The notes under the pieces: generated by a model | Database searches by the model: none | Told to the model about the DNA's origin: nothing | Seen by the model: the letters and a program-made list of their open reading frames with translations, nothing else | NCBI RefSeq assembly: GCF_001425835.1 | Contig: NZ_LMDP01000005.1 | Location: forward strand, 145,742 to 209,741 | Length of the DNA stretch: 64,000 nt | From: Afipia sp. Root123D2 | Lineage (GTDB): Bacteria > Pseudomonadota > Alphaproteobacteria > Rhizobiales > Xanthobacteraceae | Reading direction: 5' to 3' | Part shown: positions 1 to 8,058 of the stretch, in pieces | How the letters are laid out: every line of letters starts with the position of its first letter | Numbering within the stretch: position 1 is the first letter of the stretch | Made by a program: the position numbers and the translations under genes

Positions 1-1007
1 TCTCACTTGCCGGCGACGCCCCTGAGGCAGAAAAGACGGCTCGTGGGCGCCGCCTATTTTCATTGGAGCAAGTGCACGAAATCCGACGCACGCTTGCGAA
101 GACCAAACAGAGCTACGCCCCGAACCGTCGCGAGGGTGAGCATCTCCAGGTCATCGCTGTCACGAATTTCAAGGGCGGCTCTGGCAAAACCACGACCGCC
201 GCTCACGTGGCGCAACACTTCGCGATGAGGGGCTATCGCACTCTGGCGATTGATCTTGATCCTCAAGCATCGCTCTCTGCCTTATTCGGCCTCCAGCCAG
301 AATTTGATCTCCAAGAAAACGAAACGCTGTATGGCGCAATCCGCTACGATGACGCTCGCCGACCGTTGTCCGAGATTATCCGGAAAACCTATTTCTCGGG
401 CCTCGATATCGTTCCGGGCAATCTCGAGCTCCAGGAGTTCGAGCACGATACGCCAAAAGTCCTGGCCGAACGCAACCGCGGCTCCGAGCGCATGTTTTTC
501 TCGCGCATCGCAAGTGCACTCGCGTCAGTTGAAGACAACTATGACGTCGTCATTCTCGACTGCCCGCCATCTCTAGGTTTTCTCACGCTCTCCGCGCTAT
601 GTGCCGCTCGCAGTGTTTTGGTGACGATCCATCCTCAGATGCTCGACGTCGCGTCGATGTCGCAGTTCTTGCACATGACTGCGAGTCTTCTCGATGTGGT
701 CGAGCAAGCCGGCGGCGACGCCGATTACGATTTCTTTCGTTACGTGATTACGCGTTTTGAGCCCACCGATGGTCCCCAGGGCCAAATCGTTGGGCTCATG
801 CGCAGCCTGTTCGGCGAGCGTGTCCTTACGACCGCAATTTTGAAGTCAACGGCTATCTCAGACGCGGGGTTGACCAAACAAACGCTGTACGAAGTCGGCC
901 GCGAGAATTTCGTTCGAAGCACCTACGACCGCGCTCTTGAATCCCTCGATGGCGCGCATGCCGAGATCGAGAATCTTGTCAAAGAGGCATGGGGGAGGGC
1001 GGTGTGA
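1..1007 (+). CDS. repA: RepA, ParA-type partition ATPase of a repABC replicon (5' end outside window)
   Basis: Plasmid partition ATPase that also acts as transcriptional repressor of repABC. The reading frame is open from base 3 with no stop, and the residues before the first internal start (GRRLFSLEQVHEIRR, ending near base 107) match the usual N-terminal HTH-linked part of RepA, so the gene begins upstream of the window. About 334 residues are visible of the usual ~400. The deviant Walker A motif KGGSGKTTT lies at about 172-198, followed by DLDPQASLSALFG and DCPPSLGFLTL, all typical of ParA/RepA. The stop TGA (1005-1007) overlaps the repB GTG start by 3 bases, so the genes are probably translationally coupled. 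Confidence 0.95.
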   Translation, partial: SLAGDAPEAEKTARGRRLFSLEQVHEIRRTLAKTKQSYAPNRREGEHLQVIAVTNFKGGSGKTTTAAHVAQHFAMRGYRTLAIDLDPQASLSALFGLQPEFDLQENETLYGAIRYDDARRPLSEIIRKTYFSGLDIVPGNLELQEFEHDTPKVLAERNRGSERMFFSRIASALASVEDNYDVVILDCPPSLGFLTLSALCAARSVLVTIHPQMLDVASMSQFLHMTASLLDVVEQAGGDADYDFFRYVITRFEPTDGPQGQIVGLMRSLFGERVLTTAILKSTAISDAGLTKQTLYEVGRENFVRSTYDRALESLDGAHAEIENLVKEAWGRAV

Positions 1008-1987
1008 ACAAGCGACGTGACGCGCTCAAAGCCATGATGGCCCCAATCACCGCGCAGCCATCATCCGATGACCGGCAAACTCGCACCCCGGTCAAATCGG
1101 GATCGCTTAAGGCTATGGGACTCTCTCTGCAGAGCCTATCGCAGGATGCCGACGAAGCGAGAGCCCTACGTGAGCAACTCGCTGGTGGAGATCACGTGGT
1201 GGAGCTCGATCCCGCGCTGATCGATCCATCCTTTATTCGCGACCGGTTGGACGATGCGAAGGCTGCGGAGTTTGAGGCCTTTCAGGCCAGCATTGCTGAA
1301 CATGGGCAACAAGTCCCGATTCTGGTGAGACCGAGCCCTCAAACGGAGGGTCGATATCAAGTTGCGTATGGGCATCGGCGACTAGAAGCGCTGCAGCGCC
1401 TTGGCCGACCAGTTAAGGCCATTGTCAAACACCTGAGCGACGAGCAACTCGTGGTGGCCCAGGGCCGAGAGAATCTCGAAAGGCGCGATCTCTCTTTCAT
1501 CGAGCGCGCGCTCTTCGCAGCGCGGCTTGAGGATCACGGGTTCGCTCGGTCAGCGTTGACGGCGGCCTTGGCGGTCCACAAGGGCAATCTGTCGACCATG
1601 ATCACGGTCGCGCGCAGCGTCCCAGAAGAGCTCATCGTCGCCATCGGTCCGGCCCCAAAGGTTGGCCGGCCTCGGTGGGAACAGTTGGCAGAACTTCTCC
1701 CAAAGACCGGCGACAGATGGCGCCAAGCGATCGTGTCACCTGGCTTCGATGCTCTTGAAAGCGACTCGCGCTTCGCCCGGGCCCTCAAGGCACTGTCACC
1801 TCGTCAGGCCAAAAAGACCAAACAGGTCATCAAGTCAGATACTGGCGCCCCCCTCGTGCAGATCGTGCAGGGAAAAGATCGCCTTCAATTCACGATCGAA
1901 GAGAAATCAGCGCCCGCTTTCGGATCTTACCTGATTGAACAGCTACCCGAAATCTACGCGGCGTTTCGACGCCGCGCCGATGTGTAA
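1004..1987 (+). CDS. repB: RepB, ParB-type centromere-binding partition protein
   Basis: Partition protein that binds parS sites and works with RepA. The 327-residue product has the ParB nuclease-like domain: an EHGQQVPILVRP stretch near 108-119 and a GRYQVAYGHRRLEAL stretch near 124-138, followed by ENLERRDLSFIERA. An HTH region and a basic C-terminal segment come after. I chose GTG at 1004 because a purine-rich GGGGGAGGG precedes it and it overlaps the repA stop as GTGTGA. No canonical 16-bp parS palindrome (GTT-N4-GC-N4-AAC) was found by eye in or near the operon, so parS may be upstream of the window. A strong hairpin (arms GCGGCGT/ACGCCGC, 1958-1975) lies in the last codons. Confidence 0.93.
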   Translation: MNKRRDALKAMMAPITAQPSSDDRQTRTPVKSGSLKAMGLSLQSLSQDADEARALREQLAGGDHVVELDPALIDPSFIRDRLDDAKAAEFEAFQASIAEHGQQVPILVRPSPQTEGRYQVAYGHRRLEALQRLGRPVKAIVKHLSDEQLVVAQGRENLERRDLSFIERALFAARLEDHGFARSALTAALAVHKGNLSTMITVARSVPEELIVAIGPAPKVGRPRWEQLAELLPKTGDRWRQAIVSPGFDALESDSRFARALKALSPRQAKKTKQVIKSDTGAPLVQIVQGKDRLQFTIEEKSAPAFGSYLIEQLPEIYAAFRRRADV

Positions 1988-2025
1988 GCCGCGTTCCCGC
2001 AATACGAAGAAGGATTCATAGCGGC

Positions 2026-2082
2026 AAAAGAAAAGGCCCCCAAACGTTTCCGTCCGGAAGCCCTCTCTCGTCTGTTTGGCGA
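2026..2082 (-). ncRNA. Counter-transcribed antisense RNA (ctRNA/incA) of repC1
   Basis: The 193-bp repB-repC gap holds the classic repABC ctRNA. On the minus strand a -35 like TTGACT (2111-2116) and a weak -10 TTCTCT (2088-2093) are 17 bp apart, giving a start near 2082. The product ends in a hairpin (2035-2062) followed by a T-rich tract TTTTCTTTT (2026-2034). The conserved GGGGGCC-T4 ending is seen in many repABC plasmids. Known ctRNAs of about 55-60 nt pair with the repC leader and shut off RepC synthesis. Ends are estimates. Confidence 0.78.
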
Positions 2083-2180
2083 CTGACAGAGAATCACTTC
2101 CGCGAATCGCAGTCAAGTGTCTCGTGAGAGACGGCGTCGTTTTGGCGAGCCGATTTCCTTTGCCCTGAAGAGGCAAAGAC

Positions 2181-3413
2181 ATGCAGTCACACGCTCCAAC
2201 GACGCCCTTTGGGCGGCGATCACTGACGCTTGCCCACGTGGCAAGCCAAATGGTGGCCACCACGCGGCCACCCGAGAAGGTCGTACACAAATGGAAGATC
2301 TTTCACGCCATCTGCACGGCGCGGCCGCGGCTGGGTGTGTCCGAGCGTTCGCTCTCGGTTTTGAACGCGCTTCTCACCTTCCATCCTGAGACCGCGCTCA
2401 CGGGAGAGGACGATCTGATCGTCTTCCCGTCGAATTATCAGTTGTCGCTGCGGGCGCATGGGATGCCGGCATCGACATTGCGGCGTCACCTTGCTGTACT
2501 CGTCGATGCTGGCTTGGTCGTTCGGCGCGATAGTCCAAACGGCAAGCGCTATGCTCGCAAGGGCAGCGCCGGCGAGATCGAGCTGGCCTTCGGCTTCGAT
2601 ATCTCGCCACTGGTTGTCCGATCGGAGGAATTCGAGAGCCTGGCGGCGGACATTGAGGCAGAAGCGCGGGCGCTAAAGCTCGTCCGTGAGCGGATCACGC
2701 TGTGCCGGCGCGATATAGGCAAGATGATCGCAACCGGTATCGAGGAAGGCGTCCCGACCCGTAGGGGAGGGCAGGGGCCGGCCGATTGGCAGGAGGTCCA
2801 CGCCGCCTTCCGCTCGATCATCGACCAGATTCCGCGCACGGCAACGCGGCAAGAACTCGAGCCGATCGCCGAAGAGCTGTCACAGCTTGCCGATGATGTG
2901 CTCAATCTTCTGGAAACACATATCAAAACCAAGAATCCTAGCGCCAATGAGTCCCATTCTGAGCGCCACATACAGAATTCAAATACAGACCCCCTTATTG
3001 ATCTTGAACCTAGCCTTCGAGAAGGCAGGGCGGCGAGGGCTGAGCCAACACCCCAAGCACCGAGGGTGGCGGAAGGGACCTATCCGTTGGGAATGGTGCT
3101 GAGCGCCTGCCCCGATATTGTCGATTACGCCAAGGGCGGGATTTCGAACTGGCGGGATTTCCTCGCCACCGCCGCCGTGGTTCGATCGATGCTCGGAATT
3201 AGTCCGAGTGCCTGGGAGGAGGCGCAAACGATCCTCGGTGAGACGCCGGCTGCGATTGTTGTCGCGTGCATTCTGCAGCGTGGCACGGCGATCAGGTCCG
3301 CCGGCGGTTACCTGCGCGGTTTGACTCGAAAAGCGGAGGCCGGAGAGTTCTCGCTCGGCCCGATTTTGATGTCGCAGATCAATTCGCACCTCAACGAAAA
3401 GCGGCGGGCGTGA
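2181..3413 (+). CDS. repC: RepC1, replication initiator of the repABC unit
   Basis: Replication initiator of 410 residues, normal length for RepC. It begins with the family signature TTPFGRRSLTL, has the winged-helix DNA-binding core (FPSNYQLSLRAHGMPASTLRRHL, residues ~80-102, then VRRDSPNGKRYAR) and a C-terminal domain with CPDIVDYAKGG and MLGISPSAWEEA. In this family oriV lies inside repC itself. ATG 2181 follows an AAGAGG ribosome-binding site, and its leader is covered by the antisense RNA at 2026-2082. It is clearly paralogous to the second repC at 5528-6766 but has diverged over the middle (residues ~200-300). Confidence 0.95.
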   Translation: MQSHAPTTPFGRRSLTLAHVASQMVATTRPPEKVVHKWKIFHAICTARPRLGVSERSLSVLNALLTFHPETALTGEDDLIVFPSNYQLSLRAHGMPASTLRRHLAVLVDAGLVVRRDSPNGKRYARKGSAGEIELAFGFDISPLVVRSEEFESLAADIEAEARALKLVRERITLCRRDIGKMIATGIEEGVPTRRGGQGPADWQEVHAAFRSIIDQIPRTATRQELEPIAEELSQLADDVLNLLETHIKTKNPSANESHSERHIQNSNTDPLIDLEPSLREGRAARAEPTPQAPRVAEGTYPLGMVLSACPDIVDYAKGGISNWRDFLATAAVVRSMLGISPSAWEEAQTILGETPAAIVVACILQRGTAIRSAGGYLRGLTRKAEAGEFSLGPILMSQINSHLNEKRRA

Positions 3414-4031
3414 CGTAATGGTCGACCTCATCTTCACCTCCTCGCTTTGCCTGGCATTCTTGAGCTTTAGCCATGGACGCACTTGGCTGCGAGCAGGTGA
3501 TCGAGCGCCCCGGGGGTCGCGGAAAACTGAAACTGCGCGGCCGTTCCGCAGTGCTCGGTCTCTCCGCGCGGGCCGCACGCATCCTGGGAATCGCCAAGAC
3601 GATCGTACTCGTCAGGACAGGTCGGCGCTTCCGAAATGTCGTCCGTCGGCAAATGTGCGAAACGCCGCAACGATCACATGGCCGTCCCTTTTGATCCGTC
3701 CGCCGAAGATCCGGGCGCTGGCGACGATCGCAGATCTTTCCCCTGTTCGGGCTGTCGCTCCCGGTTGCATGGCTGGATTCCTATGGCCGTCGACGGCACG
3801 TCGGCCCCTGGAGCCAAGAATTTTCCCCTGCCGGTTTCCCCCGCAAGCGGGGACCCCGACCAGCATTCCTCGCGCATGCGCCTGCAGCGCCAAAATTCGT
3901 GGCTCCGGCCGGGGCGCAGCGCTGCGCTTGCCCTCCGCTCGCCTCTGGCGGCTCCGGCTCTGTTTCGTCTTCCCGGCCATGAACGGATCGCCATCGCAAC
4001 GGGGCACAGCCCCACAAGATGGAGAAAGATA
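3414..4031 (+). other. 618-bp structured non-coding region between repC1 and ssb
   Basis: No convincing gene is seen: the overlapping open frames here are Arg/Pro-rich and in competing phases, with no recognisable domain. The region is GC-rich and full of inverted repeats, for example a hairpin at 3833-3855 (GGT..CCCCCGC, AA loop, GCGGGGACC) and several GC palindromes at 3905-3965. It ends directly at the ssb ribosome-binding site. Such structured leaders precede ssb or anti-restriction genes in conjugative leading regions, so it may carry an unusual promoter. This is an inference. Confidence 0.4.
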
Positions 4032-4364
4032 ATGCGCAATATCGCCGAATTCACTCTCATCGGTCGGGTCGGAACCATCAAGCAGGTCGGCAAGACTGTT
4101 CGCGTCAGCATCTGCGCCAACTACCCGTTCAAGGACGACAAAGGTCAGTGGAAGGACGACGCGCACTGGAACGAGGTCACAATCTTCACAAAGGCGATCC
4201 AGTCTTACGTGAACGAGCACATCAGCAAGGGAGACTTGGTCCACGTCCGCGGGCGACTTCGGCAGAACAGCTTTGAGCGCGACGGCCAGCGGGTTTACAC
4301 CGTCGATCTCATCGGTCTGGAGTTGGGCCGGCTGGCGCAAGCCAGCGAGCGCGTCGCCGCATAG
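4032..4364 (+). CDS. ssb: Plasmid single-stranded DNA-binding protein
   Basis: OB-fold protein that coats single-stranded DNA during replication or conjugative transfer. The 110 residues open with NIAEFTLIGRVGTIKQVGKTVRVSICANYPF and contain WNEVTIFTKAI and GDLVHVRGRLRQNSFERDGQRVYTV in pieces, all typical of SSB strands. It is short: the flexible linker and acidic tail (usually ending in DDDIPF) that recruit partner proteins are absent, and the protein ends ERVAA. Such tail-less SSBs are common on plasmids. The ATG at 4032 has GGAGAAAG about 8 bp upstream. A strong terminator follows at 4371-4401. Confidence 0.9.
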   Translation: MRNIAEFTLIGRVGTIKQVGKTVRVSICANYPFKDDKGQWKDDAHWNEVTIFTKAIQSYVNEHISKGDLVHVRGRLRQNSFERDGQRVYTVDLIGLELGRLAQASERVAA

Positions 4365-4370
4365 CGGATC

Positions 4371-4401
4371 GGCGGGGAGGTTTTGGCCTCCCCGCCGCTT
4401 T
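4371..4401 (+). terminator. Rho-independent terminator after ssb
   Basis: Perfect 10-bp stem GGCGGGGAGG (4371-4380) / CCTCCCCGCC (4387-4396) with a 6-base loop TTTTGG, followed by GCTTT. It lies 6 bp after the ssb stop and separates it from the convergent XRE gene. Confidence 0.8.
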
Positions 4402-4423
4402 CCGCCTTCCGGTTGTGCTAATT

Positions 4424-4795
4424 TCAGTATGGCAATTTGCGTGATCGCGTCTGACGCGCAAGGCTACGCTCGGCTTGATTTTTCTTTTCGATTGCGGAAA
4501 CCAACTCATCGTAATCGATACCGCTTTTATTCAGCGCACGACGGGCATCGGTATCGTTGAAGCCAAGCAATTCGAATACACTCATATTGAGGCTCGATGC
4601 GATGCGTTCGATGGTTCGGAGCGTCGGATTTCCTCTACCACGCACCATCGTGTAGTAGGTGCCGCGCGCAAGGCCTAGCTTTCGCTGGAAGCGTTCCGTC
4701 CCACCGTTCTCGATTTCGAGTTGCTGGAGCCGGGCTGCAAGCATTTCACTCAGAACAGAATGATCGGTCGCCTGGGGTTTGCGGACTGGTGACAT
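4424..4795 (-). CDS. XRE-family (Cro/CI-type) transcriptional regulator 1
   Basis: Small DNA-binding protein of 123 residues. The helix-turn-helix lies around residues 20-75: ERFQRKLGLARGTYYTMVRG, then NPTLRTIERIASSLNMSVFELLG, the usual XRE layout. I chose the ATG at 4795 (MSPVRKP), which removes 38 N-terminal residues that show no domain and overlap a likely promoter. It is convergent with ssb and lies downstream of a second XRE gene (4906-5217). An 18-bp motif 61 bp upstream of its start (4856-4873) recurs at the repC2 and mobC promoters, which suggests that one of the two XRE proteins acts on all three. The target is an inference. Confidence 0.8.
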   Translation of the reverse strand: MSPVRKPQATDHSVLSEMLAARLQQLEIENGGTERFQRKLGLARGTYYTMVRGRGNPTLRTIERIASSLNMSVFELLGFNDTDARRALNKSGIDYDELVSAIEKKNQAERSLARQTRSRKLPY

Positions 4796-4855
4796 GGTAG
4801 GTTGGCTTTCGGGTCCACCGGGAGAAACGCCGGGGAACATACACCAAGCCCGAGG

Positions 4856-4873
4856 TCCAGTATATTGGACGTT
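4856..4873 (-). promoter_or_regulatory. Candidate operator, copy 1 (upstream of XRE1)
   Basis: On the minus strand it reads AACGTCCAATATACTGGA, 14 of 18 bases identical to the copy at 5294-5311. It holds a partly palindromic core (TCCA..TGGA) and a TATACT hexamer that could be the -10 of the XRE1 promoter. Confidence 0.5.
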
Positions 4874-4905
4874 GGAGAATTTTACAGGCAAATCTTTGAA
4901 ACGAC

Positions 4906-5217
4906 TCATCTTGCCGCCCGAGTATCCCTGATGTCCGCGCGGCGTCCGGCCGTGGGGCTAACCTGCCGGTGAAGCAATCTCAGCGGGTCGATACCCGCCC
5001 GCTCGGCTATGAGCTCGATGTAATCGAGGCTGGGATTGGCTGCCGATGTCATCAAGTGGAAATAACTCGATCGCGGAATGCCAAGCCGCTCCGCGAATTC
5101 CCGCCGGCTCAGCCCCGATTCCAGCCTGAGCGCTTCCAATCCTGCGTGGAACGCACTCCGCAAGGTGCTGCCTTGCGCTGCGTGAGCTGCCTTTCGGCGG
5201 CAACACTTCTCACCCAT
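4906..5217 (-). CDS. XRE-like regulator 2
   Basis: A 103-residue protein (from ATG 5217) with an HTH core: LRLESGLSRREFAERLGIPR, then SSYFHLMTSAANPSLDYIELIAERAGIDPLRLL in pieces, residues ~30-80. It resembles the XRE1 HTH (the pattern of a serine/threonine-tyrosine pair in the recognition helix followed by NPSLDYIE / NPTLRTIE), so the two are probably ancient duplicates. The N-terminus is basic with a CC pair. It lies between XRE1 and the repC2 leader on the opposite strand to repC2. It is a candidate regulator of plasmid copy number or transfer, but the function is inferred only from position. Confidence 0.65.
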   Translation of the reverse strand: MGEKCCRRKAAHAAQGSTLRSAFHAGLEALRLESGLSRREFAERLGIPRSSYFHLMTSAANPSLDYIELIAERAGIDPLRLLHRQVSPTAGRRADIRDTRAAR

Positions 5218-5279
5218 CGCTGATTCCTCGCAGTTCCAAACGCAAACGGTTCCGCCGCTCCGCCGGTCAAGCCTCCATG

Positions 5280-5311
5280 TTGGACGGCCGGTCAACATTC
5301 AATATAATAGA
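5280..5311 (+). promoter_or_regulatory. Promoter of repC2 with overlapping candidate operator, copy 2
   Basis: A near-consensus sigma-70 promoter: TTGGAC (5280-5285), 17-bp spacer, TATAAT (5303-5308), pointing at repC2. The -10 lies inside an 18-bp motif AACATTCAATATAATAGA (5294-5311) shared with the XRE1 (4856-4873) and mobC (8302-8319) upstream regions. A protein bound there would block the promoter. Confidence 0.65.
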
Positions 5312-5349
5312 CGGATTCGATTCAACCAAGAGAGGTGCGTTCGGACAAA

Positions 5350-5428
5350 GAAAAACCCGGCAGAGCCGGGTCTCTCATGAGGATGAACGGGCTGGCGACG
5401 CCAATCGCCAACAATGCCCCTATCGCAT
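5350..5428 (-). ncRNA. Antisense RNA of repC2 (second ctRNA)
   Basis: On the minus strand a strong promoter TTGAAC (5458-5463), 17 bp, TAAAAT (5435-5440) starts a transcript near 5428. It ends at a terminator: stem ACCCGGC/GCCGGGT (5355-5371) with a TTTTT-C-TTT run. The ~79-nt RNA is complementary to the repC2 leader (start near 5315, ATG at 5528). The layout copies that of ctRNA-repC1, although the sequence differs, so the two should not cross-silence. Confidence 0.75.
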
Positions 5429-5527
5429 AGAGGCATTTTAGCCCGCGCCATCCGACAGTTCAAGGGGACTCGCGTTTTTACGCCACGGTCTTTGTTTGCC
5501 CGCGCTCTCGCTAACGAGAGGACGCGA

Positions 5528-6766
5528 ATGGAGATGCTTGACCAAAATCCGATTACGCCGTTTGGGCGGCGACCGCTGTCGCTCAGTACCGTCGAGGCGC
5601 AACGCGGCGTGAGAGAATTCCCCGAGGGCAAGCCCGCGCACAAATGGCAGGTGTTCCGAAACATCTGTGAGGCGCGGGCATCGCTCGCCATCTCCGATCG
5701 CGCGCTTATGGTTTTGAACGCACTGCTCTCGTTTCATCCCGACACAGTATTGACTGCCGGCGCGACCGATCTGGTCGTGTTTCCCTCAAATCGGCTTCTT
5801 GCCTTGCGCGCGCATGGGATGGCAGCCTCGACCTTGCGCCGCCATCTTGCGGCGCTTGTCGATCACGGACTCGTTCTCCGAAGGGATAGTCCGAATGGCA
5901 AACGCTACGCACGCAAGACGCCTTCCGGCGATATCGAACAGGCGTTTGGCTTCGATCTCGGACCGATCGTGGCCCGATCCGACGAATTCGCTGCCGCGGC
6001 CGAAGCCGCCATCGCCAAGCGCCAGGCGCTCGGCATTCTTCGCGAACGGATGACCTTGGCGCGGCGTGACATCGCCAAGATGATTGCGACTGGTGTGGAG
6101 CAGGGTGTCGCCGCCGATTGGGCCTCCTATCATCGGACGTTCCGAGAGATCCTGACCCGGCTTCCTCGCGTCCCGAAATGTGAGATTCTTGAGCCCATCG
6201 TTGTCGAACTAGTGAGCTTGGCAAAAGCGATCGTCAAAGCTCTCGAACAACACCTTGATCCGATCGAGCCCGTCCCGCCAATTTCATCGGCCGATCGGAC
6301 TCAGAACTCAGGCCCGGAGGAGCCTAGTTCATCCGAACCTGACCCGGCACCGGGCGCCCATGAGATGGCTGACCCCAGCAACGCTCGAACGGCCAGCGCA
6401 ATCCCTATTCGCATGGTGGTCGAACTCTGTCCCGACATCGTCGACTATGCGCGCAGTGGCATCCGCACGCCGCAGGATCTCATTACGACCGCATCCACCG
6501 TTCGTTCCATGCTCGGCATTAGTCCAAGCGCCTGGGAGGAAGCCCGCATCGCAATGGGCGATGGACAAGCCAGTGTAGTGCTCTCGGCCATTCTGCAACG
6601 GGGCAACGCCATCAAGAATCCAGGAGGCTATCTCCGAATCCTGGCCCGGCGCGCCGCAGCGGGCAAATTCTCAGTCTGGCCGATGCTGATGGCGCTTCGG
6701 CGGCAAGGGCAAGCTGCCCGTGACAGAGACCCACCCTCATCTTCCTTCCCGGACGACTTTTCGTAA
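5528..6766 (+). CDS. repC: RepC2, second replication initiator
   Basis: A complete second RepC of 412 residues. It keeps ITPFGRRPLSL at the start, FPSNRLLALRAHGMAASTLRRHL in the winged-helix region, LRRDSPNGKRYARK, and CPDIVDYARSG and MLGISPSAWEEA near the C-terminus. The start at 5528 has AGAGGA about 6 bp upstream and aligns with the repC1 start. No repA or repB accompanies it: it has its own sigma-70 promoter and its own antisense RNA, i.e. a repC-only replicon. The C-terminal tail (PPSSSFPDDFS) is unlike RepC1. Either initiator could drive replication, or one may be silent. Confidence 0.93.
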   Translation: MEMLDQNPITPFGRRPLSLSTVEAQRGVREFPEGKPAHKWQVFRNICEARASLAISDRALMVLNALLSFHPDTVLTAGATDLVVFPSNRLLALRAHGMAASTLRRHLAALVDHGLVLRRDSPNGKRYARKTPSGDIEQAFGFDLGPIVARSDEFAAAAEAAIAKRQALGILRERMTLARRDIAKMIATGVEQGVAADWASYHRTFREILTRLPRVPKCEILEPIVVELVSLAKAIVKALEQHLDPIEPVPPISSADRTQNSGPEEPSSSEPDPAPGAHEMADPSNARTASAIPIRMVVELCPDIVDYARSGIRTPQDLITTASTVRSMLGISPSAWEEARIAMGDGQASVVLSAILQRGNAIKNPGGYLRILARRAAAGKFSVWPMLMALRRQGQAARDRDPPSSSFPDDFS

Positions 6767-6846
6767 AGGTGATCCTGCTTGTGTCGCTTCCCTCATTTGG
6801 TGCGTCGCGTGGCCGCGAACATGCGGCCTCAGCGCGGACATCTCTG

Positions 6847-7260
6847 TCAGGTTTCGTGCGACGGCGGCAGCCGGCCGATCCGTTTGAGGTGGTCGTAAAC
6901 TATGCGGTCGATGATTCGAAGCGGCTGTGTTCGCTCCTCGGCGGCCATTTGACGGACCACAAGGTCGATCGCATCGGGGAAGCGCAACGCGTAAGGCCGA
7001 GATGAGGATCGTTCGCCGTAGACATCGAATGGATTTCGATCGCGGGCTTTCTGAGGGCGTGATGGCTTGCGGGTCGACGCGCTTTCCGTCGAGGTCGGAT
7101 GTGCTGCTGGCGCAGCGACCTGATCTTCATAGGCGGGTGTTACCACGACCGGCTTTGCCGCGGGGGTATCGATCGGCGCCGTGTTCACGCGATGAGCGCG
7201 GAAGGCGTCGCGGGGCAGGGCGGGGCGATCCGGTTTCTGTGCAGAGTCGGGATCCGTCAT
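6847..7260 (-). CDS. Small ParA-partner protein, possible RHH DNA-binding domain
   Basis: A 137-residue protein whose start ATG (7260-7258) overlaps the parA stop, so the two are co-translated. The first ~70 residues are Pro/Ala-rich and probably disordered. The C-terminal ~50 residues (RPYALRFPDAIDLVVRQMAAEE, then RIIDRIVYDHLKRIGRLP) have a beta-strand then two helices, as in ribbon-helix-helix proteins. A ParA ATPase plus a small RHH partner is the layout of type Ib partition systems and also of VirC1-VirC2, which bind the relaxosome. Which role applies here is not clear from sequence. Confidence 0.6.
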   Translation of the reverse strand: MTDPDSAQKPDRPALPRDAFRAHRVNTAPIDTPAAKPVVVTPAYEDQVAAPAAHPTSTESASTRKPSRPQKARDRNPFDVYGERSSSRPYALRFPDAIDLVVRQMAAEERTQPLRIIDRIVYDHLKRIGRLPPSHET

Positions 7261-7955
7261 GCGGCGTCGCCCTGGTCGGCACCTTGGCTTGCAGCGAGCA
7301 ATTCGCGGACGACCTGATCGGCGTTGTAACGGGCCTTGCGGACCGATTCGTCCTTGTCGCTCATCTGGTACAACGTGCCGTGTCCGCTTGTCATGGTGCG
7401 ATAGGTGACGCGCCGGTACAGCGCGTTGGCGCAAACGGGAACTTTTTCTGCATCGAGATAGGCGACGACCTCCTTCAGGGGCCGGGTGTTGCGGTCGAGG
7501 CTGTCGTATTCGTTGAACAGAACACGATGCTGGCTCATCGGCAGCTTTGAGCTGGCAGCATGCTGTTCGAGATTGCGGATGGTGCGCACGACCTGGGAAG
7601 CGTCGAAGGTGTGAACCTTGCAAGGAAGGACAACGAGGTCGGCGCGGAGCGCCGACTGGATCAAGACATCGCCATAATAGCCGGGGGTGTCGACGACGAC
7701 GACGTCATAGCCGTCCAGCCGATCGATCGCCTGGGCGAGAGCCTTTTCATCAGGCGCGCGCACGAGGTCGACGCCCTGCGGGCTCAAGCCCCGCGCGACC
7801 GATGACGCATGCCATTGGTAAGAGGATCCCTGCGGATCGGCATCGACAATGGCGACCGAGTAACCGTGCTTGGCGAACTCGCCGGCGAGGATGATCGCGA
7901 CGGTCGTCTTGCCGCTTCCGCCTTTCGGGTTTGCCACGGCGAAGATGCTCGGCAC
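7257..7955 (-). CDS. ParA/MinD-family ATPase (second ParA)
   Basis: A 232-residue ParA-like ATPase, short and lacking the N-terminal HTH of RepA. It has the deviant Walker A NPKGGSGKTTVA near the start, VDADPQGS (switch I) and VVVDTPGYYGD (Walker B). I chose GTG 7955 because AGGAGG (7961-7966) sits 5 bp upstream. It is the first gene of a two-gene operon with the small partner at 6847-7260, and is divergent from the mobC-relaxase genes across a ~530-bp region with iterons. It could serve plasmid partition independently of RepAB, or position the relaxosome as VirC1 does. Confidence 0.85.
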   Translation of the reverse strand: MPSIFAVANPKGGSGKTTVAIILAGEFAKHGYSVAIVDADPQGSSYQWHASSVARGLSPQGVDLVRAPDEKALAQAIDRLDGYDVVVVDTPGYYGDVLIQSALRADLVVLPCKVHTFDASQVVRTIRNLEQHAASSKLPMSQHRVLFNEYDSLDRNTRPLKEVVAYLDAEKVPVCANALYRRVTYRTMTSGHGTLYQMSDKDESVRKARYNADQVVRELLAASQGADQGDAA

Positions 7956-8019
7956 TTGGTCCTCCTTAGGCGGTGAGCTCCGTCGGCGGAATGACAACAT
8001 ACAACATAATGAACTTGCG

Positions 8020-8058
8020 GCAATCACGCAATATCTCTTTTCGGTAGATCGTGATTGC
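8020..8058. repeat. Inverted repeat GCAATCACG / CGTGATTGC
   Basis: Perfect 9-bp arms at 8020-8028 and 8050-8058 around a 21-base spacer, just upstream of parA. The right arm runs directly into the first iteron (8056-8069). Candidate ParA-operon operator, centromere or oriT element. Confidence 0.55.

Noticed and set aside
1..3413. Canonical repABC parS palindrome
   Set aside because: No 16-bp GTT-N4-GC-N4-AAC site found by eye in or next to the operon; it may be outside the window.
3418..4032. Plus-strand open frame of 204 codons before ssb
   Set aside because: Arg/Pro-rich, no domain; two other frames overlap it and there is no good binding site. Treated as non-coding leader.
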